NCBI RefSeq assembly: GCF_964340395.1 | Contig: NC_135554.1 | Coordinates: forward strand, 11,042,975-11,106,974 | DNA length: 64,000 bases | Source: Glandiceps talaboti | Lineage: Eukaryota; Hemichordata; Enteropneusta; Spengelidae | Direction of reading: 5' to 3' | Shown: in pieces, positions 1-13,759 of the stretch | Position numbering within the stretch: the stretch's first letter is position 1 | Layout of the letters: each line of letters starts with the position of its first letter | Position numbers and translations under genes: made by a program | Notes under the pieces: generated by a model | Databases searched by the model: none | Seen by the model: only the letters and a program-made list of their open reading frames with translations | What the model was told of the DNA's origin: nothing

Positions 1-1339
1 GTTTGCAACAGATATTTGTACTTTATAGTCAACAAGATTTTTGAAGGTAAGAATTTGATTGATTATTACATCGTTTAACGATGTTGTAATAATCATGAAC
101 TCTGAGAGTGTCAAAATTAAGTGTGAAAATCTGAGGTTTGACAAATTATATTAGATTAAGTGTAAAACATATAATGTAATTCAACCCTAATCAATCTTCC
201 CCTAACAGGAGTACTGGTTGATAAAGCAGCATGACACATCGTAGCTTAGAGACTAGACAAAAAACTCAATAAATTATATATACTAAGTATGTCGTTCATT
301 TTAAACTTACAGTAACAAAATATTCAGTGTTGGCCTCCAATCCAGTGAATTCATACGCAAGAATTGAAAGGTCTTGAAATTCGACAGTGTCTATTGTAGG
401 CCCACCACCTGTTTTATATAGATGTAAATTGTACTGTTGTATAACTCCCCTTGGATTGACTGGTGCCTCCCACTCAACATACAGTTGTGAATCTGGCCGG
501 TTTTCAAATCTTTTTATGATTGGAGCATCAGGTACTGAGGAGAGAAGTTATTATAAGAATCAATTTACAGCTATGTGAATCGAAAAGAAAATATGTTCCC
601 TATAGTATCTTAATTGGAATGACTTCACCATAACACTTAATGTTGTAGTACAGAATGATAGTGGCAAGGAAAAAATCTACAATGCAAATCGTATGGTCGA
701 TTACAATGTTCGACGGTACAGTTTGACACTAAAGCTTATTTTTGTCGTCATAATTTGACTAAAATATGACAATGACACTCTAGTTCCTGCAAATAATACC
801 CTGTCCATATTCAAAGCTTATAAACAAATAACATTTGGAGATGCACCTTGAAATGGCAAGCAGACCGTTGATGTCCGACTCAAATATTTGATATTGTTTG
901 TTGATCAATGTTAGAATGAATGGTTGGTGTACGAGAAACAAGTCTTCTTTATTCGAAGACACCATGCCCGACACTAAGTTCATTTATAAATAGAAGGCTC
1001 ACTCTCTAAACGTATGGATGCATGAACCTGAATTGTGTCTATATGTGCAAAACTCCAAAAATATAAAGTAAATTATTTCTAATTGCCCTGGAAGACTGGG
1101 GTCAAGCTCAAAGTATCAAAGGAAAATTTACTCTGATCTACACTGTTGAACTTAGTCGCTGTATATTCAATTTCGTGAGATACGGTTAGAAGACAAATTT
1201 ACGCTAGTTGACATTGAAGGTGATGCCATGGTCAAAGGTCACAGTCTTGCTAGAAAGCTGTCAATTAAAAATATGTGGAGGGAGACACATGAATGGTTCA
1301 TGTCAGCTGGTTAATAATATACAACATCTAAAGTTGGGA
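1..1339. repeat. Segmental duplication, left copy
   Basis: Matches 62,651-64,000 along its whole length with a few small indels and substitutions. Intron DNA on both sides of the FN3 exon is as similar as the exon itself. The copy extends past the window edge. Confidence 0.93.
311..534 (-). CDS. Gene C exon: FN3 domain 3, first part
   Basis: 224 nt encoding PDAPIIKRFENRPDSQLYVE to EANTEYFVT, ending in phase 0 at a GTAAGT donor. The rest of this FN3 lies left of the window; the gene A copy at 62,144 shows what to expect. Confidence 0.92.
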
Positions 1340-3593
1340 AAAATACAAGCAAGGAGAAAACGGCAACAGCTGAATATCGATAAAACATTCTCCTGTGAGA
1401 AAGAAAATCATGAAACTTTTTAGTTTGAAGATATTGTATGAGCGACATTTGAAAATATACAGAAATTGATCGTTACAGTGCTCACTTTCAAAATTAAAAG
1501 GAAAGAAAGTCTGAGTACACATAAAGACTATAAGTCATCCTGTAGTATGAATTTCTGCAACCACAGGGAGGCCAAAATATGTGCCCATGAAAGATTGGGA
1601 ACTTAGCAAACCACAAAAACAAACCCAGGATTGACATTTTATTTGGCAACGTTAATCTGTAAAGCACACATATTTCATGGACGTATCTTTCCACCATTTA
1701 GCCTAGAAAGGGTAAATATCTCAATTCGACAGCTTTTAAAATTTACTGCCTATTTCCACTATGTGCTGATATGTTAAAATGCTCATACAGATTTGGCAAC
1801 CCTGAACTTTAAAACAGTCGTGTGATTCGAGGTGTAAGTAGAAAGATTTAATTTTCGCTAGGACATAAGCCTTATGTTGGCTTACCTATGATTTCCTTTC
1901 TTCAAAAGTTTAATATATGATTTTGGTTCAGTGTTCCAGATCCAGAAAGAACTTACAATTTATCTCACCTTTCTCATACCAGGTGAATTTCACAAACTTT
2001 ACCTTTAAAGGGTCGTGTGATTCGAATATATCGATATCATCTCGTCATTTAATTGTTTGAGTGTGGCTCTGTTTCTTTTTATCTTAAAGTCTGCAGATGA
2101 AACGATGACAAATTACTTTTTGTGCCAGTATTGTGGCAATGCTTCTTTCGTCTCGTATGTGTTCATCAATCATATAGTGTTAATCTGCATTATATAAATG
2201 TAAAGGGAATAATTAGCCTAAGACTAGTGTATTGTGAGATTTAATTATCAACAATCAACATACTTCCTTCCCATGTCCTAGCAATGGTACTATTAGATGG
2301 TAAACTTGTTAAGTCTCCCTCATTGACAGCAATAACTTCTATATTGTATTCTGTGTATGCCAATAGTCCATTCAGTAAAAGGCTTGTTTCCAAGCCATTA
2401 GCTGTAATAAAGATAATGTTCAGTAGTTATTTTTCTACTTAATTACAGTTTTCAAAGGAGACAACTGACAGAACTGAAATAACGTATTCCCCACTCTATT
2501 TGTCATCCACTCTCTCTGTTCAACCATGATAACTGTTACATGGTTGCTAAATGAAGTGAAATGCATATTATAATTGTTGACAATTGCACCAAGGTTGAGT
2601 GGAAATGAGTTGTAGGTGATACAGATGTGGCTGGTCAAACAGAGATGGATTGGCAAGCATGGGTCATTCATATGACCTCTTGTGCTGCCAAAAAGAGAGC
2701 TACTGTGATTTGATCATCAACATCACTTCAGTACTTGTGATCGCCGTATCATTATGTCATCACAATTTCAAACGTTACAAATTGTGTTATCTTTTGTAAT
2801 ATGCATTATACTCTATACTACTTTTTGGACTAGAAAACAATGTTTGCAGTGAAGTTTATAAAGGTAAGGATACAACATACTGCTGTCGCTTTAAATTTCT
2901 AGCTTACATTGTTTCTCTTGAGTCTCTCCATCAACTTCATTATACTGTACAAGATAGTGGATCAGAATTCCTCTGTGGTTAATTGGTTCAACCCAGGTTA
3001 CACTCAATTCTGTGTCGGATAATGCCATAACCTCAACATCTCTTGGTGGAGTTGCACCTGATTTAGACATAAAATACTGTTCTTTAGGTAACTGTATGAC
3101 ACCACCTGTCAATATTGTGTTGAATGGATTTATTTTCAACAATATTATCTAGTACTGTTTAAATTATTATTATCAAGAACATATTGCAGACACCGAATAC
3201 TTAGCACATGGGAATTACACACATTTGAAATGATTATTGATGTAGACGTAATACAAAGTACTACTGATTATCTGCGAGGCAGTCCTGGTTACATCGCTGA
3301 TTTGATTAACAGTAAACCCGCAACTCGTTCTGTTCGCTCAAACGACAAAAATATACTATATGTACGCCATTGTAACACAAATCCATACGGTGAGTGTGCG
3401 TTCCCGCAGGCAGCGACCCCCCCCCCCCCCATGGACCAGTATACCACTTGAATTTCGATCATCAACCACTGTCGTTAAATTTATGTAGGATATCATGTCG
3501 CATCTGTTTGCAAGAGCTTTCTAACTTTAACAACGATCTACTGCAGCGCTTTAGAACATTATGCCGTATTGGATTTTGGCGCTCTCTAAGTGC

Positions 3594-3653
<60 letters not shown>

Positions 3654-6600
3654 AAAAGTGAAATAAGGTAAGTCATGCCATACCAATTATCCGTAATTGT
3701 GAATAAGAAATTTAACCATTTGCAACAACTTGTATCAGATTGTAAATCAAGATCAAGCATGTAATGTGATCTAGTCTATAATAATTTCAAATTAATAACC
3801 TAATCTTCATGATCTATGGCTTTACTGTTTCAATATGAAAATACACCTGTATAAAAATTGACCTATCGCAATCGTCAATGAGATTGATCAAATTATAAAA
3901 TTATATCATATGAATACAAACCTGTAACCTTTGTTCGTATATAACCACTTTCAGTATAGGGACTCTTTCCAATGGAATTTTCACAACTAACTCTAACTCT
4001 ATAATATGTAAATGGTTCTAAATGTTTTACAGTGTGAGAAGAAAGGCTGGAATGTTCATCTTCCACACTCAAAATCCAGTTTGTAGTTGCAGTCCTCTGA
4101 TAATCAACAAAACACCTGGTAATGTCCCGGTTTCCAGTGAAAGGAATTGTCCAGGTGACAGTAATCCACTCAGAGTTTGTAGATTCAATACTGGAGATGA
4201 TAACTGCATCTGGTTTTTCTATAGGATGAAATGAGACAGAAGGCAACAAATAATTAAAGTAAGTGTAATCATTAAAGTAAATAAATGTAATACTGTTCAA
4301 ATGGTATAACTTATAGCATGACAGTATTATAGTAAGACCCTGTATACTCTACATATATAAAGTGATTTCAAAATATGCATTGGGTGAGAGATGGGAGGGG
4401 GTAAGTTTGGAAATTGTGGTCTTTAATAATGATAGTCACTTCGGCTTTGTTCATCGGAACTGGAGGAGGTGTCAGTTTGAGAAAACTCACGTTCAACTCC
4501 GTAACACCGGCCCCGTCGTGTAAAAATGACCGCCCCCTTAGGACAAATGAAAACCACAGGCATGGACGTTTTTCATCTGATAGCAGACTATTCAGCCATT
4601 AGGGCAAACACGGAGTCTATTCACTGTAGTTATTGTTGCTCAGTATAAAACCTTAAATTGAAGTGGCGTTATTATAAGTCCATAAAATCATCAACTTTTC
4701 AACCCAAATATTTTGATTGCAACTGTTGAATTCAATATTGTCAGTGCATTTAACGTCACTAAAATACCAAAATCTGTGTGGTATTCTTTAAGAACAGTTT
4801 TATATGCTCTTACCAAGTACAGTAAGAGCAAAGCTAGCTGAATCATCTCCATAACCATTATCAACCTTGCAGCTGTAGGATCCAGTGCTGCTCCGTTGGA
4901 CACTGGATACAGTCAATGTTGACAGCATAGTGAACTGATCACTGCCATCGTCCTCAGTTACAATACCACTCACTATCTCAGTAATACCCTTGTACCATTT
5001 TACATAAGAAGCCTGAATTGGTTTACCATGTATTACACACTGTAATATTGCATCTTCACCAAGTTCAGGATCTTTGTTAGTATCGGAAGTACTTACAATG
5101 GTGGCAGGAACTTATCACCAACAAAGACAAGAACACATACATATCACATATCATTTTTGTTATACTGTCTACCGTGAAAACATGTTGACCTGTCAGTTTC
5201 GCTCCTCATATTTACCCCACAATATTATAAATTAAAAAGAAATCTCCAAATATATGTCATCTAAAAACCAAAATACATATTTCATTAATCACATGACAAA
5301 CTTTCTTGCACCCGATTAACTACATTTACATAGTGTATTAGAAATAAATGACATACATGGTTGTGCAAATGTTATAAACATACACGTTTAAAACAACAAG
5401 AAATTTTGATTTCATTACATAGTGTAAGTCATCAACAAAATTAATTTTAATTCAAACATAAATATTATATTTAAGACAGGATAATTAATTACTCTGTACA
5501 TTCAGCTGTTCTTTTTAGGAGTATCTCCATCTTCGTGAGAAAGAATAGCATGTCTCGTTTGAAGTTCGTATCATTACCATTGCCTTATCATATAGTACTG
5601 ATGGTTTGGATAACGGCATAAGTTTAGAATGCCAAGTATTTTACTCTAACTGTACAATGATGTGTAATATCTAAACCTGTTGAATACAACATACCTTGTA
5701 TAGTAACCTGTACATTTAAACGTATTTCATAGTACTGGACTGGCACTCCAACTATTTCCTTTGCCTTAGCTTTACAAGTATATGTACCACTATCATCTAC
5801 TGGATGTGGAGTAGGAATTGTTAACAGCAGTTGTCCATCTACCAGTGTAAGTCCATCTGTTATACGTGTTCCATCTTTATACCATGATACATCTACATCT
5901 TGTTGTGGTAGGTTGACACTGCATTGAAGTTCAGTAGCTGTCTCATTTGTTGGAAAGTAGGGTTGCTGTGGATTTAGTGTTACAGTCAATGATCCTGCAT
6001 AGACAAGTATAGAATCCAAAAAAGCCATGAAAATGGGAAGTGAATTAAATATATTTCTGATACTGTAACAACACTTGTGACTACATGTAGTCAAATGAAA
6101 ATTGCACAATGTACACTTACATAACCAATCTTGATTTAACTTCTAACAACCTTTTGGACAATCAAAGTTTTGCAAAAGAACAATGTTGTTTAATTTATTC
6201 AGTGAATTAGACCCATATTGTTGACAATCTGGGAAAATCAATATCTATGCAACACAATGTATGGCTAACATGATTTCACAGGTTATAGGACCTTGTCACA
6301 ACTTTCTTATTCTATATCCTTGTGACAGCTAGTGGTGGGATAGAGACAGGAGTAAAATTTTGAAACAATGAAATCATAACTAAGACCAGAAATTATCCCT
6401 ACAAAACCCATAAGTCACAAACCAATCACCATGTGAGGGCACAACTTTCCAAAATGGCAGCATGCATTGAAGGGAAATCTTGTGTTAGTTTTCTTCTGAA
6501 AAATAGCATTCACTTTTAGATTTTATATCTTAAACGTGTTCCATTCAATGTCAAAATACATGGAGAGTATCAATGACAAAAATCATTACTAGGTTCAAGC

Positions 6601-9600
6601 CTATTTTGAAGAAAAATCAAATAAAAATAGTAGTACCGTACTGGAGTGTACATTCTCATTGCATGTGCAACGTACACGTATTACTAATAGAATGCAATTG
6701 GTGATACTGTTTTCATATTAGATAATATCTCAAATAAAAACAAAATATCACCAAAGGCATTCCTACTATTAGAACTACTACAGTTACTATACCGGTATTT
6801 GCATACACATACACCCCAGTTAGGACTACATGTTGGGCCTACATATTTTCTTAGAATTCGTTTTTCTTTGAAATAAGCTTAAACCTAGCAATGATTTTTG
6901 TCGTGGACGCTCTCCATGTATATTGACATTGGATAGAACATCTTTAAGACATCAAATCTAAAACTGAATGCTATTCTTTTTTTCAAAAGAAAACTAACAC
7001 GCACGAGCAAAGGACTTCCCTTCAATTGGACTTTTGGAATTTTAGGAGATGATTCACTGTTTTAGTATCTGATTTAATCATTGTTTCAATATTTAACTCC
7101 CATCTCTATCGTACCCCTGGTGATGTTATACACAATACTGGCAATACTAAAACAGTTCTGCAAAAATACTGTGATGCAAATTGCATTGTATTATTCCAAT
7201 TATAAAGTTAGTCATTTGTTTCAGAAATGTGACTATTTATCCAAAGATGAGGAAATTATTGAAGTGCACTTTTTTAATGCGTGTAGGTAAGGGTATCATC
7301 TTGTGACAAGTTTCCCTAAGTCAAAACATCAGTAGTAATTCAGTACAAGAAACAGCTTAATTTTTGACTAGTTTTGCAGCATGAGTGGACTTTTTCAAGT
7401 ATTTTGAATTAAAGTGAATTAATAACAGAACATGCAAGAGGCAAACACGTGAATTACAAGTAGAACATCAATATAATTAGAAGAAAAGAAATATACTGGG
7501 GAAAATGAATTAATTATAAGTTTGCTACTAATGAAAAAAATTAAAATGGAAATGAAAAAAATTGTATCTGATTCAGGTAATAATGGCAAATACATCTGTC
7601 AAGTTAAAACATGGAATTGCATTAAATCCAGTAGCTTTCTTTCCTAATTTGTACATGATCTGTACAATTAATGGGAAAGGTATCAATGCAAATCAATTAA
7701 AATATGACTTCAATATACAATTGAATCTGATTAAATAATTGTCGCTCTTTTGTGACAGAAGTGCAATTTACCCAACTGTTACTCGTTGAAACTAACATTC
7801 GAAGCATTCAAATGTACTTTGCACTTTTTCTATAACTATACATAACTATACATGTATAATACCAGAACTACTACAAATGTACACATAATACCAGAATGTT
7901 TGTGTTTTTCATAAATGTTCATCAACTTTGCATTACCAGAGCACGGAAATCACCCACAAACATTTTAAAACCAGTCAGCTATTAAGGACTTTTTTGTGAT
8001 ACTTATAAGGTGAACAAAATCATATCATATCATATCACATCACATTACCTTAAATTATATCATTTTAGATCAGTACACTGGATACCATTTGTAAGTTTAA
8101 AGTGAGACTAATCCTGTACATTTTTAATTTTTGACTTTCAGTTATATACCTAATACCGATTCAGAATGATAATCTTACTTCATTTACATGATACCCTTAC
8201 TTTTGTCACACACCATTCCTTGAAATGTTGGAGTACAGGAACACACTCCTGTGTTTCTATTACAAGGCAATGCACCAGTTACACATGTACAGTAGTTCTC
8301 ACAGCTGATGCCATAATTACCATCCATACAACTACACTGGTATTGGTTTACTTGATTATTACATGTACCTCCATTCTGACAAGGATTGCTAGCACATTCA
8401 TTAATATCTGTAAAAACCAATGTTGACAATGTATCAATGTTTGATCAAGATGCAGTCTCTTTGTTTTTCTTTTCTTTTTTGGCACAATGTGTTTTATGCC
8501 GTGATTAAGAAATCAGTAGATTCTGAATTTCTATGATACAAAAGATATGATATAGAAATTAAAATTTATACTCACAGAGAGTGGTGACAAAATGTTTTGC
8601 GAGTAGAAATTTTCATTATAAGCATGAACCAGAGTCCATGAACGTCCATTCATGCTACACTAAAATACTTAAATTTGGACCTGGTGGGATAGAGGTTGCA
8701 TTGGAATGCTTTAATCCTATGCACTTATAGAGGCTGCAATGGATTGTATGTCATCAAGGGAGTGAAAGAAGCATAAAGGGCTGTTAATAATAATATAATT
8801 TTGAGCACCTTGACCTCTCCAGAATAAAGGCGCATTCCAAATTTGCATTATTATCACTATATAAAACCTTACTAGTCACGAACAGCATATACATGCATTT
8901 GGCAATTTTATGCAATACACAATATTATTGTTCAATATTTAATTTTAACATTTTGATCAAAACCAGAAGATAAATGTGTTCACACATCAGTGCATTTTGA
9001 AAGTTCATATCAAGGAAGTACATCAGTGTATAAGGATGAAGATAAGAGAGTACACAACACTATTGTAATTTGTAGTGAGTACTATTTAATTCTAATACTT
9101 GGACACATTTGGTTTAAATAGTCGCTTTTGGGTTTCTGTGCCACGTTTAGTCTGTTTACTCATTTGAATAAGCCCAATATTCATCTCTTCACATCATATC
9201 TGGGTAAATTTATATTCATATGACAATATATATGTAATGGGTGGGTTTTATTTTTCCTTTCAAGTTAAAGTTGATAAATGTAGAGTAGGTATACGTAAGA
9301 TCCTATTCTGTAGTGGAAAAAGTCCCTGGCCTACATGGATAGGGATTCTTTTGCATGAAAAGTCTATGGGTTAACATTTTGATAAAAGCTAGAGGATAAA
9401 TGTGCTCACTCCTCAGAGCATTTTCAAACTTTGTATCCATAAAGTATGATAATGAAGACTAGAAAATTGTTACAACACTACTGTGTTGAGTGCAATTTAG
9501 TTCCAATGCTTGGACACTAATTTATATGGGGATATCTAACGAATGGGTACATCACGTGAATGTTTATAAGTATTTTATCATCCCCCTACACCATTACTTA

Positions 9601-12108
9601 CCAGTATTACAATTAATTGAACTAGGACTCCATACTCCAATACCTCCACAGGTGCTTGTAGGTTTTATAGATCTACTGCTTGTTTTATATCCACTCTCAC
9701 AGTTGTAGGTACAGGTGCTACCAAATGCTTGGTTATTTGTACATGAACTCAATGTAGCCCTTGTCAAGGACGGAGATGCACTACAGGTTATAGCTAGAAA
9801 TGAGGGAAAATATATGAAGATGTCAAAAAAGATTACACACATAAGTCTTTTTGAATTTATTAAATTAATTTGCATATAAGTTACCTTTCTTCGGATATAA
9901 TTTGCAAAGAAGTCAGAATAATTCAAATGCACCAATTCATATAAACGAGGTTATGCCCCTAATAATAATTTCTATGACCCGGATATGGGTTTTTCAGACT
10001 GAAGTTGTATGGTGAAAGGGCCCAACTTTAGGTAAGCCGTAGTACCGAGATCCTCAAAACCTACATCTGGGCCGTAAATGTTTTTATCATATACTCTTTG
10101 TAGCATTACACTAACACATGAAACAATATTTGAATCACATAATCTCATAAATTGTTAGTAAAATATTATTTTATCTATAAAAACGTTTAAAAAAGTAGTG
10201 ATGAAATTTACAAAGCAAAATCACTGAGCAAACATATCGACAAATGCATCAGTTGTCATATTTGTCCAAAATATGTCAACTTGAATGATACGGAAAATTA
10301 TTGCATGGCTTTGATGTGCATGCTCTCTTTCAATTACATTGGAAGCGATACTTGGTATGTATGGTAATAGCAATATTTTGGTCTTTGATAAGGCAAGGTC
10401 ATTTTTTAACTTTTGTAACACTGAAGCTATAACCCTTGGCTTTCCTTTGTTATCTAAAAATTTGGGATACATGCTAATTTATATGAGCTTTGAATCAAAA
10501 CATGTGCATTTACATATATTTGGTTTTACAGTTATTTTGACCAAGCTACAGGCCAAAATGTATAAATGTACTGCTATATAGTTGCATGATAATTTCACAT
10601 ATCACAGAATTCTTGGATCAACAGCCAGAGTTATTTCTCGATCTTTTATAGTTTCAGGCATATTTAAATTTGAAATATTTTGACTGAAATAGTTCAAGGT
10701 TATTGTTAACACAAAATTACATCTCCACTTACCAACACATATAATTGAACTAGGACTCCATACTCCAGTATCTTCACAGGTGCTTATAGGTGTTATAGAT
10801 CCACTGCTTGTTTTATATCCACTCTCACAGTTGTAGGTACAGGTGTTACCAAATTCTTGGTTATTTGTACATGAACTCAATGTAGCCCTTGTCATGGATG
10901 GAGGTGTACTACATGCTATAGCTAGAAAAGAGTGGCAACTTTACACAATATGTACGCCATACTGTGCAAAACATGTATAGACTGAAAACAAACAATTTTT
11001 CAATTTCTTAAACCGAAAAGTTATCAAATATTTTTTTCTTCAATTTTAAAGAATTGTTTGTCAATTCGCTGTGACGTCGTATTAGATCTAAGGTTTCAAA
11101 AATCAATTCGACAATTGTCTCGTGAACTGTTGGACTTAGAATAAAAGTATGAATGACTGTATTAATTCCCTGTAATTTAATTTTTTGTTTGTTATTTCTG
11201 CTGAATAATCACAACTTTTCTGGAAGATCTAGCCCCCCCCCCCCCCCACCCGCCAGATTATAAACAAATCTGCAAATTCGACGATAGGAAAAACAAATCT
11301 AAACAATAAAAAATTAACATTTAAAATGAATCCAATATGGAATCTCAATCTAATCGATGTATGTTGATGGATATATAGGATCTGAATCTGATTCCGAAAA
11401 AAAATCATCGTAGACCTAACGGGTACCTGACCTGGGTTGACCTGATCTGACCTGGCCTGTGTTTTGTACCGACCTCAATTCAATAATGAATATGTGGTCA
11501 AGAGTGACGTATAAATGTTATTTACTAAATTGCTACGCGAGGTTACCTCTAGTATAAATGTATAAGGTACTTGATCAGGAAAATGACCTTCCGTAGCAAT
11601 ACATGTAAAGGTTTCAATTACTTGAGATTTTGATCAGATTGGGTAAAATCATGATTTCCCGAACGTGAGATGAACATTAATTAAAAAATTAAAAACGGTT
11701 AGATCTGTTAGAGCATGGCTTCTTACAGTTTTGAATTTCATCGAAAATTTGATTGTAAGTTTTTTTATTGGGGGTAAGGGGAGCGTTTGTCTGAATTAAT
11801 TGTAAGCATTCAATACATCTGCCACATTTCCAGTTCACTTGGGCTATTAATTTTTAACTACAAATATTTGTCTGAGAACGAACCACGTTTTATGATCCTT
11901 TCTTCGTTTTTTTGTATCACCAATTAAAAAAATGAAATAAGAAAAACTCATTTTCAATTTTCGTTTGAGCGTATGATAATAAGAAAACGAAAAAGGAAAT
12001 AGGAATAGGAGAACATATTCAAATATACAAACCTTTTACATTTTGTGTGTGGACAAAGATTATAAGCACCGTGACGGTAACAACACGGCTGTAGTGTTTA
12101 GAAGCCAT
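311..12108 (-). CDS. Gene C: sushi-EGF-Ig-FN3 receptor, 3' part outside the window
   Basis: Ten exons joined in phase give 2,070 nt, 690 open codons without a stop. Order: signal peptide, two sushi domains, an EGF plus laminin-EGF-like exon, two Ig domains, then three FN3 domains, the last continuing past the left edge. The EGF-Ig-FN3 order recalls Tie and RPTP ectodomains, but no catalytic domain is visible here. The last visible exon is nearly identical to an exon of gene A, so the unseen end probably resembles gene A, with the membrane-proximal module and ITAM-like tail; this is inference. The start ATG lies 16 nt inside an exon that has an acceptor upstream, so the 5' UTR is split. Confidence 0.85.
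2264..2401 (-). CDS. Gene C exon: FN3 domain 2, second half
   Basis: 138 nt encoding NGLETSLLLNGLLAYTEYNI and EVIAVNEGDLTSLPSNST. Phase 1-1. It lacks an internal ATG, but the reading frame is open and the phase fits both neighbours. Confidence 0.85.
2908..3057 (-). CDS. Gene C exon: FN3 domain 2, first half
   Basis: 150 nt encoding ATPPRDVEVMALSDTELSVT, the Trp in TWVEPINHRG and YLVQYNEVDG. Phase 1-1, donor GTAAGC. Confidence 0.9.
3597..3653. repeat. (TTGA)n microsatellite
   Basis: About 14 units, in a gene C intron. Confidence 0.95.
3922..4218 (-). CDS. Gene C exon: FN3 domain 1 (single exon)
   Basis: 297 nt holding a whole FN3 domain: KPDAVIISSIES, the Trp in VTWTIPFTGN, and YYRVRVSCENSIGKSP near the end. 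Phase 1-1. Confidence 0.92.
4814..5110 (-). CDS. Gene C exon: Ig domain 2
   Basis: 297 nt with LQCVIHG, VKWYKG and STGSYSCKVDNGYG, all hallmarks of an Ig domain, preceded by PATIVSTSD. No stop; GTAAGA donor and TGATAAG acceptor. Phase 1-1. Confidence 0.88.
5695..5994 (-). CDS. Gene C exon: Ig domain 1
   Basis: 300 nt, one Ig domain with Cys in LQCSVN, Trp in VSWYKDG and the D-x-G-x-Y-x-C strand (DDSGTYTCKAKA). Phase 1-1. Confidence 0.93.
6465..7029. mobile_element. Foldback element in gene C intron
   Basis: Arms of about 155-170 bp (6,465-6,617 and 6,859-7,029) are inverted copies of each other, for example ATACATGGAGAG and its mirror CTCTCCATGTAT, with about 240 bp between. No coding frame. 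Confidence 0.78.
8201..8407 (-). CDS. Gene C exon: EGF plus laminin-EGF-like segment
   Basis: 207 nt encoding DINECASNPCQNGGTC, a calcium-binding-type EGF, directly followed by CENYCTCVTGALPCNRNTG and CSCTPTFQG, which has laminin-EGF spacing. Two modules in one exon, unlike the single EGF of gene B. Phase 1-1. Confidence 0.9.
8943..9525. repeat. Direct duplication in gene C intron
   Basis: 8,943-9,113 and 9,373-9,525 are diverged direct copies (TTTTGATMAAARCYAGARGAT, then TGCTTGGACAC or TACTTGGACAC), about 430 bp apart. Confidence 0.65.
9602..9793 (-). CDS. Gene C exon: CCP2
   Basis: Sushi domain strongly similar to CCP1 (SLTRATLSSCTNNQAFGSTC), so a recent exon duplication about 1.13 kb apart. 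Ends INCNTG. Phase 1-1. Confidence 0.92.
10733..10921 (-). CDS. Gene C exon: CCP1
   Basis: Sushi domain (IACSTPPSMTRATLSSC, NTCTYNCESGYKTSSG, GVWSPSSIIC) of 63 residues with the six-cysteine pattern. Phase 1-1. Confidence 0.92.
12033..12108 (-). CDS. Gene C exon: signal peptide
   Basis: ATG at 12,108 opens MASKHYSRVVTVTVLIIFVH, a basic start and hydrophobic core, then TQNVK and a GTTTGT donor in phase 1. The next codon completes to Ala before the first sushi Cys. Confidence 0.82.
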
Positions 12109-12124
12109 ACTGCAATAGCATTCT
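12109..12124 (-). promoter_or_regulatory. Gene C 5' UTR end and leader intron acceptor
   Basis: The acceptor ATATTTGCAG lies just right of 12,124, leaving 16 nt of UTR before the ATG. A possible donor for a leader exon is GTGAGT at about 12,804-12,809, giving a leader exon that would start near 12,810. The leader exon itself is not proved. Confidence 0.45.
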
Positions 12125-12146
12125 CTGCAAATATATAAATAAATTA

Positions 12147-12185
12147 ATACATACATACATACATACATACATACATACATACATA
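12147..12185. repeat. (TACA)n microsatellite
   Basis: In the leader intron of gene C, about 20 bp beyond the acceptor. Confidence 0.9.
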
Positions 12186-13726
12186 GATAAATGAATGAAT
12201 GAATGAATAAACAAATAAATAAACTAATTACTAGCAGGTTGTAGGCACATTTGTGGCTTTGTACAAGACATAACACACGCTGCAGCAGCAGTAAATTATA
12301 GATAAACTTCTAGTAAATAAGATTGTGAGAACAGCTGCATTTCAAACGAATACGTATACCTCTGCCTATCAAAAATAGAAAACTTGTGTGTCTCATGTGA
12401 TGACGATGATATGATAACCCCATGATGGATGAGTGAAAGTATGGATTGTTACAGCTGATAACGTAATAAACAACCAATAATGTTTCAACTCCATGATGTA
12501 GTAAAATGTACCGGTAATGTAAAACAACCGATCATAATTTACCAATTAACCAATAACGTGATAACAATGTCTGATTGATAATATAGTAAACATTTACCAA
12601 TAAGACCGTTTGGGCTATATAGTGCACGCATACGAGTGGTTTGTATGCACATAAAGACAATAAGATTCAAGTTGAACACACGCCGAGTAACATACACGAC
12701 AGACTACCTCATCTAGGTTTAAATTGACAAACCTATTACAATTGGTTGAGCACATTATAACAGTCAGTCGCTGGAACACGTTTGAAATAGTTTCGGAATA
12801 CTTACTCACTTTGTAGAAAATTCAGGACGTATTCGTGTTTATAGAAACTGAGTTCCTTGACCTGAACTGCTAGTCTTGCCAAGTAGGACTGTTTTGCGTT
12901 TAATGGCTCTTAGCGAACTACAAAAACAAATTAACAACATAGCTTATATGAGACTCCCCTGGTTTACGATGCTTATATAAAGATATAGTTTTAGCATGTG
13001 GTTAATCCTTTATACGCTGTACCTCGAACCACAAAGATTGTTTTTTTTATAGTCTGACATACATGTGAACGCCCTCCTCGATGAACAATATGAATTGCAA
13101 TTGACTAAACACAAATTTTGTTCATGGAGAGAAATTATGTATGCATCATATATTTCAGATACACAATACCCCAATTGTAAGTGCCAAGATTAGGTACATG
13201 GATGTCACACATGGAACGTGCAGTTTCACATATAATTCACGACATGTAGACCAAGTGAATCGTTACCTTTCTCGATGACATTTGTCGCGATAACCCGTTT
13301 AAATTTGGTAGCGTTTGTTGACATGGTCTACTATATGCCCGGCTGGACCTATGACGTTTTAACTTCCTTGACGGTAAATATATATAAAGTAACGCCGTAT
13401 AGCGCAGTCGTGAAATTTCGTGACAATGACGCTAAAGTATATACTAATACATACCTGGTCCAATATTCACTCAGATATGTAAAATTTAAGTATTAAGAAT
13501 GAGCCCATACGGAAATACACAGTTCAGTGCCGTACACCAAATGTCTCCAGACACAGGTGAAAGCAGCAATGTGACCTGGATTGAACATGTAAGGTAGTCA
13601 AGAGCGCCATCTTGCGGTGATAAAGAGAAAGTGTAGTGTGGCTACGACATGCGTGTACTCGATATAGTGCTGCAGCAGGGGCAGGGCCCGCATTTTTGAC
13701 GTCAAGCACAACCGGAAAAATACCAG

Positions 13727-13753
<27 letters not shown>

Positions 13754-13759
<6 letters not shown>

